Shown piece after piece: positions 5,842-12,503 of a stretch of 14,658 nucleotides of DNA (its first letter is position 1; every line of letters starts with the position of its first letter). Source of the stretch: an uncultured Faecalibacterium sp. Lineage in GTDB: Bacteria; Bacillota; Clostridia; Oscillospirales; Ruminococcaceae. The DNA lies in contig CABQER010000019.1 in assembly GCA_902463235.1 (NCBI GenBank), positions 1 through 14,658 of the forward strand, given 5' to 3'. The translations under genes were made by a program, and so were the position numbers. Under the pieces are notes generated by a model, which had not been told where the DNA came from, did not search any database, and saw nothing but the letters and a program-made list of their open reading frames with translations.

Positions 5842-6774
5842 TTATTCGTGCTTTACGCGCTGGATCTCGCCCAGATCGTAGGGGGTGTTCTGGTAGACGT
5901 AGTAGTTCAGCCAGTTCTCATACAGCAGGTGGGCGTGGGCACGCCAGCGGAACAGCGGCGGCTTTGTGGGATCATCGTCCGGGTAGTAATTCACCGGCAC
6001 ATGGATGGGCAGGCCCTTGTCCACATCGCGGCGGTACTCTGAATCCAGCGTGTATTTGTCATATTCCGGGTGGCCGGTGACAAAGATCTGCCGTCCGTTC
6101 TCGGTGCTCATGAGGAAGGGCCCGGCCGCATCGCTCTCGGCAAGGATGCGCAGAGCCTTACAGTTGTCCACATCCTCGCGGCTGATGCCGGTGTGGCGGC
6201 TGTGGGGCGCATAGAACACCTCGTCAAAGCCGCGCACCAAAGGGTTCGACGGGCGGGTGACCCGGTGCTCGAACACGCCGAACATCTTTTCCGGCAGCAG
6301 CTGCTTGTGCACGCCGTAGTGGTAGTACAGGCCAGCCTGTGCACCCCAGCACACATGCAGGGTGGAGTAGACATTCGTCTCGCTGAAGTCCATGATCTCG
6401 CACAGCTCCGGCCAGTAATCCACCTGCTCAAAGTCCATGGTCTCCACCGGTGCGCCGGTGATAATCATGCCGTCGTAGCGGTTGTTCTTCACCTCGTTGA
6501 AGTTCTTATAGAACGATTCGAGGTGTGCTGCCGAAACGTGGGTCGCCGCATGGCTGGCCGTCTGCAGCAGGGTCATGTGCACCTGCAGCGGGGTATTTGC
6601 CAGCAGACGGGCGATCTGGGTCTCAGTGGTGATCTTGGTGGGCATCAGGTTCAGGATCAGGATCTCCAGCGGGCGGATGTGCTGGGCAAGGGCGCGCTCA
6701 CGATGCATGACGAAGATATTTTCGTTGTAGAGGGCATCGTAAGCAGGCAGGGTCTTGGGGATGATCAGCGGCAT
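5842..6774 (-). CDS. metA: Homoserine O-acetyltransferase (MetA family)
   Basis: A 310-residue cytoplasmic enzyme that activates homoserine by acylation, the first committed step of methionine synthesis. Numbering matches well-studied members: Cys142 in HVCWGAQAG is the nucleophile, and His235 and Glu237 lie in FVTGHPEYD. Residue 111 is Glu (TGAPVE at 106-111). In Bacillus cereus MetA this residue favours acetyl-CoA, while Escherichia coli has Gly there and uses succinyl-CoA. Acetyl transfer is therefore predicted, in line with MetY next door. The ATG at 6774 is preferred over upstream in-frame codons because it starts the conserved MPLIIPKTLPAYD and has TTAGGAG upstream; the longer opening runs through a repeat element. 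It lies downstream of metY on the same strand and ends at a strong terminator. Confidence 0.94.
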   Translation of the reverse strand: MPLIIPKTLPAYDALYNENIFVMHRERALAQHIRPLEILILNLMPTKITTETQIARLLANTPLQVHMTLLQTASHAATHVSAAHLESFYKNFNEVKNNRYDGMIITGAPVETMDFEQVDYWPELCEIMDFSETNVYSTLHVCWGAQAGLYYHYGVHKQLLPEKMFGVFEHRVTRPSNPLVRGFDEVFYAPHSRHTGISREDVDNCKALRILAESDAAGPFLMSTENGRQIFVTGHPEYDKYTLDSEYRRDVDKGLPIHVPVNYYPDDDPTKPPLFRWRAHAHLLYENWLNYYVYQNTPYDLGEIQRVKHE

Positions 6775-6793
6775 AGTTCGTACTCCTAACGAT

Positions 6794-6917
6794 TTAGAAT
6801 AGCCTCCGCTGACGCTCTGGCTATCTTCAGCGGAATTTATTTTTATATTTTGCGTTTGTCGCGCCCTGCGGGGCGCTCCAAACGCGTTTTTACGAGAAGG
6901 GCCGGAACCGATAGATG
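6794..6917 (+). repeat. Dispersed structured repeat, copy B (UNCG-hairpin family)
   Basis: Fills the metA-metY gap and matches copy A at 3775-3899 in the same orientation. Its left part has perfect arms CCGCTGA and TCAGCGG. The central hairpin pairs GCGTTTG (6852-6858) with CAAACGC (6879-6885) and GCGCCC (6861-6866) with GGGCGC (6871-6876), around a 2x2 mismatch, with tetraloop TGCG closed by C-G. GTTTTT follows on the plus strand, yet no plus-strand gene lies upstream to terminate, so it is not explained as an ordinary terminator. Confidence 0.78.
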
Positions 6918-6933
6918 CTGCTGAACTCACCTT

Positions 6934-8208
6934 TTAGATCTTATCCAGCGCCTGTGCAATATCTACGATGAGGTCTTCGCTGCTTTCCAAGCCGCAGCTC
7001 ATGCGCACCAGCTCTGCGGGCACACCGGCGGCTTTCAGCTGCTCATCGTTCATCTGGCGGTGTGTGCTGGATGCAGGGTTCAGGCAGCAGGTGCGGGCAT
7101 CGGCCACATGGGTCTCGATGGCTGCCAGCTTCAGGTTCTTCATAAAGATGCTTGCAGCCTCACGGCCGCCGGCCAGACCAAAGCTGACCACGCCGCAGCT
7201 GCCATTCGGCAGATACTTCTCCGCCAGTGCATGGTACGGGCTGGACTCCAGGCCGCAGTAGTTCACATAGGCCACCTTGGGATGGCTTTCAAGGAACTCT
7301 GCCACAGCCATGCCGTTGGCGCAGTGGCGCTGCATCCGGACATGCAGGCTTTCCAGACCGAGGTTCAGCATGTAGGCGTTCATGGGCGACTGCATGGAGC
7401 CAAAGTCACGCATCAGCTGCGCGGTAGCCTTGGTGATAAAGGCACCCTCTTTGCCGAAACGCTCGGCGTAGGTGATGCCGTGGTAGCTGTCGTCCGGGGT
7501 GCACAGGCCGGGGAACTTCTCAGCGTGGGCCATCCAGTCGAACTTGCCGCCGTCCACGATGGCACCGCCCAGCACCGCGCCATGACCGTCCATGTACTTG
7601 GTAGTGGAGTGGGTCACGATATCCGCGCCCCACTCAAAGGGGCGGCAGTTGACCGGCGTGGGAAAGGTGTTGTCCACGATCAGCGGTACACCGTGGGCGT
7701 GAGCAGCCTTGGCAAACTTCTCAATGTCCAGCACGGTCAGGGCCGGGTTTGCGATGGTCTCGCCGAACACCACCTTGGTGTTGGGCCGGAATGCGGCGTT
7801 CAGCTCTTCCTCGGTGCACAGCGGGTCCACGAAGGTGGCTTCAATGCCCATTTTCTTCATGGTGACGGAGATCAGGTTGAAGGTGCCGCCGTAGATGGTA
7901 CTGGATGCCACGATGTGGTCGCCTGCTTCGCAGAGATTGAACAGGGCAAAGAAGTTTGCAGCCTGACCGCTGCTGGTCAGCATTGCAGCCGTGCCGCCTT
8001 CCAGCTCGCAGATCTTCTTAGCCACAAGGTCGCAGGTGGGGTTCTGCAGACGAGAATAGAAGTAGCCGTCAGCTTCCAGATCAAACAGCTTGCCCATGTC
8101 CTCGCTGGTGGCATACTTAAAGGTGGTGGACTGGATAATGGGGATCTGGCGGGGTTCGCCGTTGCCGGGGGTGTAACCGCCCTGCACACAGATGGTATCG
8201 CGATTCAT
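6934..8208 (-). CDS. metY: O-acetylhomoserine aminocarboxypropyltransferase (homocysteine synthase)
   Basis: A 424-residue PLP enzyme of the Cys/Met metabolism family that makes homocysteine from O-acetylhomoserine and sulfide. Visible are QSTTFKY (26-32), YSRLQNPT (51-58), SSGQAAN (79-85), Asp179 in IVDNT, and the PLP lysine Lys204 in THSTTKYMDGHG. SCGLESSEDLI occurs near the C-terminus. Length fits MetY (about 425) better than cystathionine gamma-synthase (about 380-400). The ATG at 8208 has AAAGGAG about ten bases upstream; a longer in-frame opening to 8247 lacks a better site. It precedes metA, whose predicted product is its substrate. The leader holds an 11-bp inverted repeat. Confidence 0.94.
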   Translation of the reverse strand: MNRDTICVQGGYTPGNGEPRQIPIIQSTTFKYATSEDMGKLFDLEADGYFYSRLQNPTCDLVAKKICELEGGTAAMLTSSGQAANFFALFNLCEAGDHIVASSTIYGGTFNLISVTMKKMGIEATFVDPLCTEEELNAAFRPNTKVVFGETIANPALTVLDIEKFAKAAHAHGVPLIVDNTFPTPVNCRPFEWGADIVTHSTTKYMDGHGAVLGGAIVDGGKFDWMAHAEKFPGLCTPDDSYHGITYAERFGKEGAFITKATAQLMRDFGSMQSPMNAYMLNLGLESLHVRMQRHCANGMAVAEFLESHPKVAYVNYCGLESSPYHALAEKYLPNGSCGVVSFGLAGGREAASIFMKNLKLAAIETHVADARTCCLNPASSTHRQMNDEQLKAAGVPAELVRMSCGLESSEDLIVDIAQALDKI

Positions 8209-8244
8209 ACTACATACTCCTTTACTGGGTTTGTCCATATAGCA

Positions 8245-8285
8245 CAATTCCCCGCAGGAGTGCTGCAGCCTCCGGCGGGGAATTG
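8245..8285 (-). promoter_or_regulatory. Long inverted repeat in the metY leader
   Basis: Perfect 11-base arms CAATTCCCCGC and GCGGGGAATTG (8245-8255 with 8275-8285). Inside them GGAG/CTCC (8257-8260 with 8270-8273) flank the palindrome GCTGCAGC. It is not followed by a T run in either direction, so it is not a normal terminator; it may be an operator or an mRNA leader stem. I see no SAM riboswitch or T-box here. Confidence 0.5.
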
Positions 8286-8330
8286 AAACGTTAAATTTTA
8301 GTTCCCGTCCGGGGGCAAAATGAAGAGAGG

Positions 8331-8380
8331 ACGCCTTCCGTCAAAGCCTTTCGGCTTTGGCAATACCGGAAAGTTTTCCT
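8331..8380 (-). repeat. Two-stem dispersed repeat, divergent copy, reverse orientation
   Basis: Matches the copy at 10128-10181 through CCTTC-GTCAAA-CC. Its stem CAAAGCC/GGCTTTG (8342-8348 with 8353-8359) corresponds to CAAACCC/GGGTTTG there, a compensatory C-G to G-C change. The second stem is replaced by a weaker GGAA/TTCC. It lies head-to-head with the copy at 8391. Confidence 0.55.
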
Positions 8381-8390
8381 CTTCGCCAGA

Positions 8391-8439
8391 AGCTCCCTCT
8401 CCGAGGGAGCTGGCGCACGAAGTGCGACTGAAGGAGTTA
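8391..8439 (+). repeat. Two-stem dispersed repeat, copy at the metI stop
   Basis: Stem 1 AGCTCCCTC/GAGGGAGCT (8391-8399 with 8403-8411), stem 2 CGCAC/GTGCG (8414-8418 with 8422-8426), then ACTGAAGGAGTTA. It matches the copies at 10128 and 10203. Its conserved GGAGTTA end supplies the metI stop codon (TAA on the minus strand). Confidence 0.75.
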
Positions 8440-9093
8440 CTTCCGCAGCCGCTTATCGCTTCTGGTGGCCCAAGCAGTGCCCAAAGTCTGGAACACCTGA
8501 ACCATCAGCACCAGCAAAATGACACACACGATCATGATATCGGTCTGGTAGCGGTAATAGCCGTAGGACAAAGCGATCTTGCCCAGACCGCCGCCGCCAA
8601 TGACACCGGACATGGCCGAGTAGCCCAGAATGGTGGTCAGTGCGGTGGTCATGCTGGAGATCAGGCCGGGCAGGCATTCCGGGATCATCACCTTGGTAAT
8701 GATCTGGAACGGCGTTGCGCCCATGCTCTGGGCCGCTTCCACCACGCCCTCGTCCAGCTCGCGCAGGCTGGTCTCCACCAGACGTGCCACGAACGGGAAG
8801 GCTGCCACCACCAGCGGAACGATGGTGGCTTTGGTACCCACCGTGGTACCCACGATGGCACGGGTAAGCGGGAATACACAGATCATCAGGATCAGGAACG
8901 GAACACTGCGCAGGATGTTGATAACGATGTTGAGAATGTGCATCAGCCAGCCGGGCAGCGGCAGAATGCCGTCCTTATCACCGGCCACCAGCAGCACACC
9001 CAGCGGCAGGCCCAGCACCAGCGCAAACGCGGTGGAAAGGACCGTCACGTAAAAGGTCTCCCAGATGGCAAAACCGTAATCTGCAATACTCAT
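8437..9093 (-). CDS. metI: Methionine ABC transporter permease
   Basis: A 218-residue inner-membrane permease that forms the channel of the MetNIQ importer. Several hydrophobic segments are visible, among them the one starting FYVTVLSTAFALVLGLPLG, then WLMHILNIVINIL and ATIVPLVVAAFPFVARLV. The coupling EAA motif EAAQSMGATPFQIITK follows, with the conserved GYSAMSGVIGGGGLG after it. Five segments are usual for MetI, and length is typical (217 in Escherichia coli). The ATG at 9093 overlaps the metN stop (ATGA). The stop codon lies within the conserved end of a dispersed repeat, so insertion may have set or altered the last residues (RSDKRLRK). Confidence 0.94.
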   Translation of the reverse strand: MSIADYGFAIWETFYVTVLSTAFALVLGLPLGVLLVAGDKDGILPLPGWLMHILNIVINILRSVPFLILMICVFPLTRAIVGTTVGTKATIVPLVVAAFPFVARLVETSLRELDEGVVEAAQSMGATPFQIITKVMIPECLPGLISSMTTALTTILGYSAMSGVIGGGGLGKIALSYGYYRYQTDIMIVCVILLVLMVQVFQTLGTAWATRSDKRLRK

Positions 9094-10103
9094 TCGCCGG
9101 TCACCTCCTCTACCGTAATGCCGGGCTGGGCGCGCATATAGGCCGCAGCCTGCTTTGCCTGCTCCACATCAGTGGGCAGCTTGAGCAGCATGGAGCCGTA
9201 GCACTGGCCGCTCAGATCGCGGGTGTCGGCGCTGAGCACCGACACCAGAATGCCTTTTTCTGCAGCAAGGCTTGCCACCAGCGGCTTTGCCGTGGACGAA
9301 CCGTTGAAGGTGACGCGCACCACATGGTCGTCCGGTGCAAAGCTGGACAGATCCCGTGCGGCGCTGCCGCCGTTGGGTGCCACCAGACGCTTTGCTGCGG
9401 GCGTTTTGGGGTTCGAGAAGATCTCCTGCACGGAGCCTTCCTCCACCACAACGCCGCCGTCCAGAATGGCAACGTGATCGCAGATCTCTTCCACAACGCT
9501 CATCTGATGGGTGATGACCACCACCGTGATGCCCAGCTTCTTGTTGATGTCCTTGATCAGGGTCAGGATAGCATGGGTGGTGTTGGGGTCCAGTGCGCTG
9601 GTGGCTTCATCGCAGAGCAGAACTTTGGGGTCCGTTGCCAGTGCGCGGGCAATGGCAATGCGCTGCTTCTGGCCGCCGGACAGCTGTGCCGGGTAGGCGT
9701 TGGCCTTATCGGGCAGGCCCACCACTTCCAGCAGCTCTCTGGCACGCTTTTCGGCATCCGCCTTTTTCACACCGGCCAGCTCCATGGGGAAGCAGATGTT
9801 CTTCAGACAGCTGCGCTGCATCAGCAGATTGAACTGCTGGAAGATCATGGTGATATCGCGGCGGCGCTCACGCAGCTGGGCTGCGTTTAAAGTCTCCATA
9901 GCGGTGCCGTCGATCACAACGCTGCCCTCGGTGGGGCGTTCCAGCAGGTTGATGCAGCGCACCAGCGTGGATTTGCCCGCACCGGACATGCCGATGATGC
10001 CATAAATGGAACCATCCGGGATGGTGAGGTTGATGTCCTTCAGCGCATTCACCGCGCCGTCCTTCATCTGGAAGGTCTTGGAAAGATGTTTGATCTCGAT
10101 CAC
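9090..10103 (-). CDS. metN: Methionine ABC transporter ATP-binding protein with NIL domain
   Basis: A 337-residue ATPase powering methionine import. Walker A GMSGAGKST is at 38-46, the Q-loop FQQFNLL at 88-94, signature LSGGQ at 141-145 and Walker B VLLCDEATSALD at 161-172. The H-loop is in VITHQMSVVEE. Residues about 258-337 form the C-terminal NIL/ACT-like domain, which in Escherichia coli MetN binds methionine and shuts the transporter down when the cell has enough. The start is GTG (10103-10101), with AAGGAG about eight bases upstream. It overlaps metI by four bases and is separated from metQ by 150 bases filled by two head-to-head repeats. Confidence 0.95.
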   Translation of the reverse strand: MIEIKHLSKTFQMKDGAVNALKDINLTIPDGSIYGIIGMSGAGKSTLVRCINLLERPTEGSVVIDGTAMETLNAAQLRERRRDITMIFQQFNLLMQRSCLKNICFPMELAGVKKADAEKRARELLEVVGLPDKANAYPAQLSGGQKQRIAIARALATDPKVLLCDEATSALDPNTTHAILTLIKDINKKLGITVVVITHQMSVVEEICDHVAILDGGVVVEEGSVQEIFSNPKTPAAKRLVAPNGGSAARDLSSFAPDDHVVRVTFNGSSTAKPLVASLAAEKGILVSVLSADTRDLSGQCYGSMLLKLPTDVEQAKQAAAYMRAQPGITVEEVTGE

Positions 10104-10127
10104 AGAAATTGCTCCTTGCTGTTGAAT

Positions 10128-10181
10128 AAACTCCTTCAGTCAAACCCTTGCGGGTTTGCCAGCTCCCTCATGGAGGGAGCC
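10128..10181 (-). repeat. Two-stem dispersed repeat, reverse copy in the metQ-metN gap
   Basis: On the minus strand GCTCCCTC/GAGGGAGC (10173-10180 with 10162-10169) is followed by CAAACCC/GGGTTTG (10152-10158 with 10141-10147), then ACTGAAGGAGTTT. It is head-to-head with the copy at 10203. Confidence 0.78.
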
Positions 10182-10202
10182 TGAAACAGAACGGTCAAGC
10201 AA

Positions 10203-10252
10203 AGGCCCCCTCCCCGAGGGGGCTGTCACCGCAAGGTGACTGGGGGAGTTTG
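10203..10252 (+). repeat. Two-stem dispersed repeat, forward copy at the metQ stop
   Basis: Stem 1 GCCCCCTC/GAGGGGGC (10205-10212 with 10216-10223); stem 2 TCACC/GGTGA (10226-10230 with 10235-10239) with a GCAA tetraloop, then CTGGGGGAGTT. Stem bases differ from the other copies by paired changes. In the metQ mRNA, stem 1 is followed by CTTTGCTT and might act as a weak attenuator. Confidence 0.78.
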
Positions 10253-10253
10253 A

Positions 10254-11174
10254 TTAGCCCTCGATCGGTGCCAGACTGTCCTGCTTGCCGCCGTAGATGC
10301 CCATAGGCTCCACGTGGATGCCGGCAACCGTCACCAGATGGGTGCCGTGCTCTGCATTGAAGTCGTCCAGATACGGCTGATGCTGGAAATAGTTGGTATC
10401 ACACTGGCCGTCCTCAACGATGTTGTTGGGAATGATGTAGTCGTCGTACTCCTGAATATCCAGCGTGATGCCCTTTTCGGCCAGAATGTCCTTGCAGATC
10501 TCCAGAACCTCGCAGTGAGGAGCCGGAGTAGCAGCGCAGCTGACGGTCTCGCCGTTCAGCGCATCGTAGTCGATGGAGGAGTCATAGCCGTCGGTGGGGT
10601 TCTCCACAACGGACACCACAGCGCCTTTGTAGTTTTCATCCATGAAGTCCTTCACCTTCTGGCTCTGCAGAGCAGCGGCCAGAGCCTTGATCTTGGGCTC
10701 CTCCTGATTGCCGTCCTTGCACACCAGAATGTTGACGTAAGCAGAAGAGCCGTCCTCCATGGCCAGTGCATCGGTCATGGGGTTCAGACCGGCAGAGATG
10801 GCGTAGTTGGAGTTGATGACGGCGTAGTCCTCGTCCTGCAGGACGTTGGGCACCTGAGCAGCCTCGACCTCATCGACGGAAACATTCAGGGGGTTCTCCT
10901 CGATGTCCTTTGCGGTTGCGGTCAGGCCTGCATCCGCCTTCAGCTTAAAGAAGCCGTTCTTCTCCAGCAGGGTCAGAGCACGTGCCTCGTTGGTGGTGTC
11001 GTTGGGCACAGCCACCTTCACCTTGTCCAGCTTAGCCACAGCAGAAGAAGCTGCGGAAGAAGCAGTGCCGGAAGCAGCGGAAGATGCGGTGGAAGAAGAA
11101 CCGCCGCATGCGGTCAGGGCAGCTGCAGCAGCTGCAGCTCCGGTAACTTTCAGAAAATCACGACGAGTAATCAT
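10254..11174 (-). CDS. metQ: Methionine-binding lipoprotein of the MetNIQ importer (NLPA family)
   Basis: A 306-residue surface lipoprotein that captures methionine for MetNI. The signal has TRRDFLK at 3-9, a Tat-like twin-arginine motif, an Ala-rich hydrophobic stretch, and lipobox LTAC with Cys23, then a Ser/Ala linker. The NLPA domain starts near KVKVAVPNDTTNEARAL. INSNYAISAGLNP and LNVSVDEVEAAQVPNVLQD are family segments. The ATG at 11174 has AGAGAGGGA about ten bases upstream. A T-box leader precedes it and metN follows, so it is the first gene of the transporter operon. The Tat motif is unusual, since MetQ homologues normally use the Sec route. Confidence 0.93.
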   Translation of the reverse strand: MITRRDFLKVTGAAAAAAALTACGGSSSTASSAASGTASSAASSAVAKLDKVKVAVPNDTTNEARALTLLEKNGFFKLKADAGLTATAKDIEENPLNVSVDEVEAAQVPNVLQDEDYAVINSNYAISAGLNPMTDALAMEDGSSAYVNILVCKDGNQEEPKIKALAAALQSQKVKDFMDENYKGAVVSVVENPTDGYDSSIDYDALNGETVSCAATPAPHCEVLEICKDILAEKGITLDIQEYDDYIIPNNIVEDGQCDTNYFQHQPYLDDFNAEHGTHLVTVAGIHVEPMGIYGGKQDSLAPIEG

Positions 11175-11214
11175 AGTTTTGTTCCCTCTCTATTTTCTTA
11201 TTATAATGTACAGC

Positions 11215-11246
11215 GGCCCGCACGGCACAGTTCCGTGCTAAGGGCC
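11215..11246 (-). promoter_or_regulatory. Hairpin between the T-box terminator and metQ
   Basis: GCACGG/CCGTGC (11220-11225 with 11233-11238) is extended by GGCCC/GGGCC (11215-11219 with 11242-11246) after a 3-base bulge. No T run follows on the minus strand. A bare TATAAT (11200-11205, minus) lies just downstream of it but has no good -35. Confidence 0.4.
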
Positions 11247-11261
11247 TTTGACGGATGCATG

Positions 11262-11313
11262 AAAAAAGCTCCCGTCCTTGACCTTGAGCCAACGCTCAGA
11301 CAAGGACGGGAGC
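11262..11313 (-). terminator. T-box-controlled terminator
   Basis: A perfect 13-bp stem (11268-11280 with 11301-11313), with an inner GAGC/GCTC pairing in its loop, is followed on the minus strand by six T. Confidence 0.9.
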
Positions 11314-11571
11314 ATAACATACTTCCGTGGTACCACCTTGGTTTACCGCACCCTTGCGGGCACAGCCTCAATGCTGCGGCAGCTTTGCTGCTTACAGCCG
11401 GACGCTGTAACGGGCGCATCCCGTTGCAGACTTAGCACTCATGCGCCTCGCCCACACGGCTCCGAGACCATTTTCAGCTTCCTGTTTCCTGCCCTTTTCC
11501 ATCGCCCGGGCTTTCTGGTAAGGATCAATGCGAAGGCCTACTCTTCTCTTCACAGCCATTTTTGTGATATT
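11262..11571 (-). ncRNA. T-box riboswitch leader, probably methionine-specific, upstream of metQNI
   Basis: On the minus strand the T-box core AAGGTGGTACCACGG (11338-11324) ends 11 bases before a strong terminator stem. The bulge UGGU (11335-11332) would pair with the ACCA end of an uncharged tRNA whose discriminator base is A, as in tRNA-Met. In the Stem I region GCTGAAAATGGTC contains a candidate AUG specifier (11471-11469) followed by a purine, as the family requires. Uncharged tRNA-Met should stabilise the antiterminator and permit transcription of metQ. The specifier was read by eye, without a covariance model, so the amino-acid assignment rests on this and on the downstream genes. The leader fills most of the gene-free stretch 11175-11711. 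Confidence 0.88.
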
Positions 11572-11577
11572 GCATTT

Positions 11578-11606
11578 ATAATAATCCAATCGACCGGATT
11601 TGTCAA
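11578..11606 (-). promoter_or_regulatory. Promoter of the T-box-metQNI transcript
   Basis: On the minus strand a perfect TTGACA -35 (11601-11606), 17-base spacer and TATTAT -10 (11578-11583). The start should lie near 11570. Confidence 0.85.
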
Positions 11607-11650
11607 CACCTACAACGAAGTTTTTTAGTAGGAAATTGCGTTTTTTTATC

Positions 11651-11679
11651 TTGTGCGCCAGCCGCGGACATGGTAGAAT
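11651..11679 (+). promoter_or_regulatory. Promoter of the yjjP-yjjB-like pair
   Basis: TTGTGC (11651-11656), 17-base spacer and TAGAAT (11674-11679) preceded by TGG (extended -10). It is divergent from the T-box promoter, with their -35 boxes about 45 bases apart. Confidence 0.65.
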
Positions 11680-11711
11680 AAGACAGCATTATTTATAAAG
11701 GAGGTGCGGCA

Positions 11712-12503
11712 ATGAACAGCCGCGAGGTTTTCCCGGATGAAGAACTGCGCCGCCGCATCATGGATTTTATCATGGCGGCGGGCCAGACATTGCTGGAAAA
11801 CGGTGCCGAGGTGTTCCGGGTGGAGCAGACCATGGAGATCATGGCCCGGTCATTCCATCTGCGGGAGTTCCATGTTTACGTGCTGACCAACGGCATCTTT
11901 GCCAGTGCGGGCACCGCCGAGATCAGCGAGGTGCGCAATGTGCCCAACCGCACCACCCATCTGAGCCGGGTGGCGGCAGTGAACGCCCTCTCCCGCGAGA
12001 TCGCCGAGGGCAATATGACTCTGGACGAGGCCGAGAGCCGCCTTGTGCTGGCACGGCGCATCCCCTTCCCCAAGGACTGGGTGCAGCTGGTCTCCGGCAT
12101 GTGCGGCGCATTCTGCTTTGCGCTGATCTTCGGCGGCACACTGCGCAGTGCACTGGCGGCGGCACTGGCAGGCTTTCTTGCCAGCGGCTATTTGCTGCTG
12201 TGTGAGCAGCACGAGCTGCCCGGCGGCTTCTGTAAGATCAGCTGTGCCGCACTTATCACGCTGGTGTGCATTCTGGCCTGCCGAATGCTGGGCACACCGG
12301 CCAGTCACTCTATTATCGGTTCGCTGATGATCCTGACCCCCGGCATCGCCTTTACCATGGGCATCCGCGACTTTGTGCACGGAGATTACCTCTCCGGCAC
12401 CATCCGCATGATCGATGCGCTGCTCATTGCAGCCAGCATTGCCATTGGCACCGGCCTTGTGCTGAGCCTTTATACATTCTTTACGGGGGTGGTCGTGGCA
12501 TGA
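11712..12503 (+). CDS. Threonine/serine exporter family protein, ThrE N-terminal/YjjP-like subunit
   Basis: A 263-residue membrane protein. Residues about 1-120 form the soluble N-terminal domain with the conserved ENGAEVFRVEQTM (28-40) and the FHVYVLTNGIFAS segment. Hydrophobic segments follow from about 125 to the end (MCGAFCFALIFGG, ALAAALAGFLASGYLLL, ITLVCILACRML, IGSLMILTPGIAFTMGIRD, ALLIAASIAIGTGLVLSLY). With the next gene it makes a split form of the one-chain ThrE exporter of Corynebacterium. Split pairs include YjjP-YjjB of Escherichia coli, reported in succinate export, so substrate is open: amino acid or dicarboxylate. AAAGGAGGT (11697-11705) is seven bases from the ATG. The stop overlaps the next start. 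Confidence 0.88.
   Translation: MNSREVFPDEELRRRIMDFIMAAGQTLLENGAEVFRVEQTMEIMARSFHLREFHVYVLTNGIFASAGTAEISEVRNVPNRTTHLSRVAAVNALSREIAEGNMTLDEAESRLVLARRIPFPKDWVQLVSGMCGAFCFALIFGGTLRSALAAALAGFLASGYLLLCEQHELPGGFCKISCAALITLVCILACRMLGTPASHSIIGSLMILTPGIAFTMGIRDFVHGDYLSGTIRMIDALLIAASIAIGTGLVLSLYTFFTGVVVA

Noticed and set aside
5632..6042. Plus-strand open frame across the toxin and metA ends
   Set aside because: It crosses the metA terminator and is antisense to two better-supported genes.
7060..8286. 408-codon plus-strand open frame opposite metY
   Set aside because: Same reason: metY on the other strand has full family motifs and a good start.
8331..8439. Repeat pair read as the metI terminator
   Set aside because: On the minus strand neither stem is followed by a T run.
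8331..10252. Flanking inverted repeats taken as a composite transposon around metN-metI
   Set aside because: No transposase or target duplication is visible and similar repeats are probably dispersed; only a repeat arrangement is claimed.
11200..11205. TATAAT upstream of metQ as a T-box-independent promoter
   Set aside because: No acceptable -35 at 16-18 bases; the T-box promoter is far better.
11392..11589. Short minus-strand frame upstream of metQ
   Set aside because: It lies wholly within the T-box leader; structure explains the sequence and it has no ribosome site.
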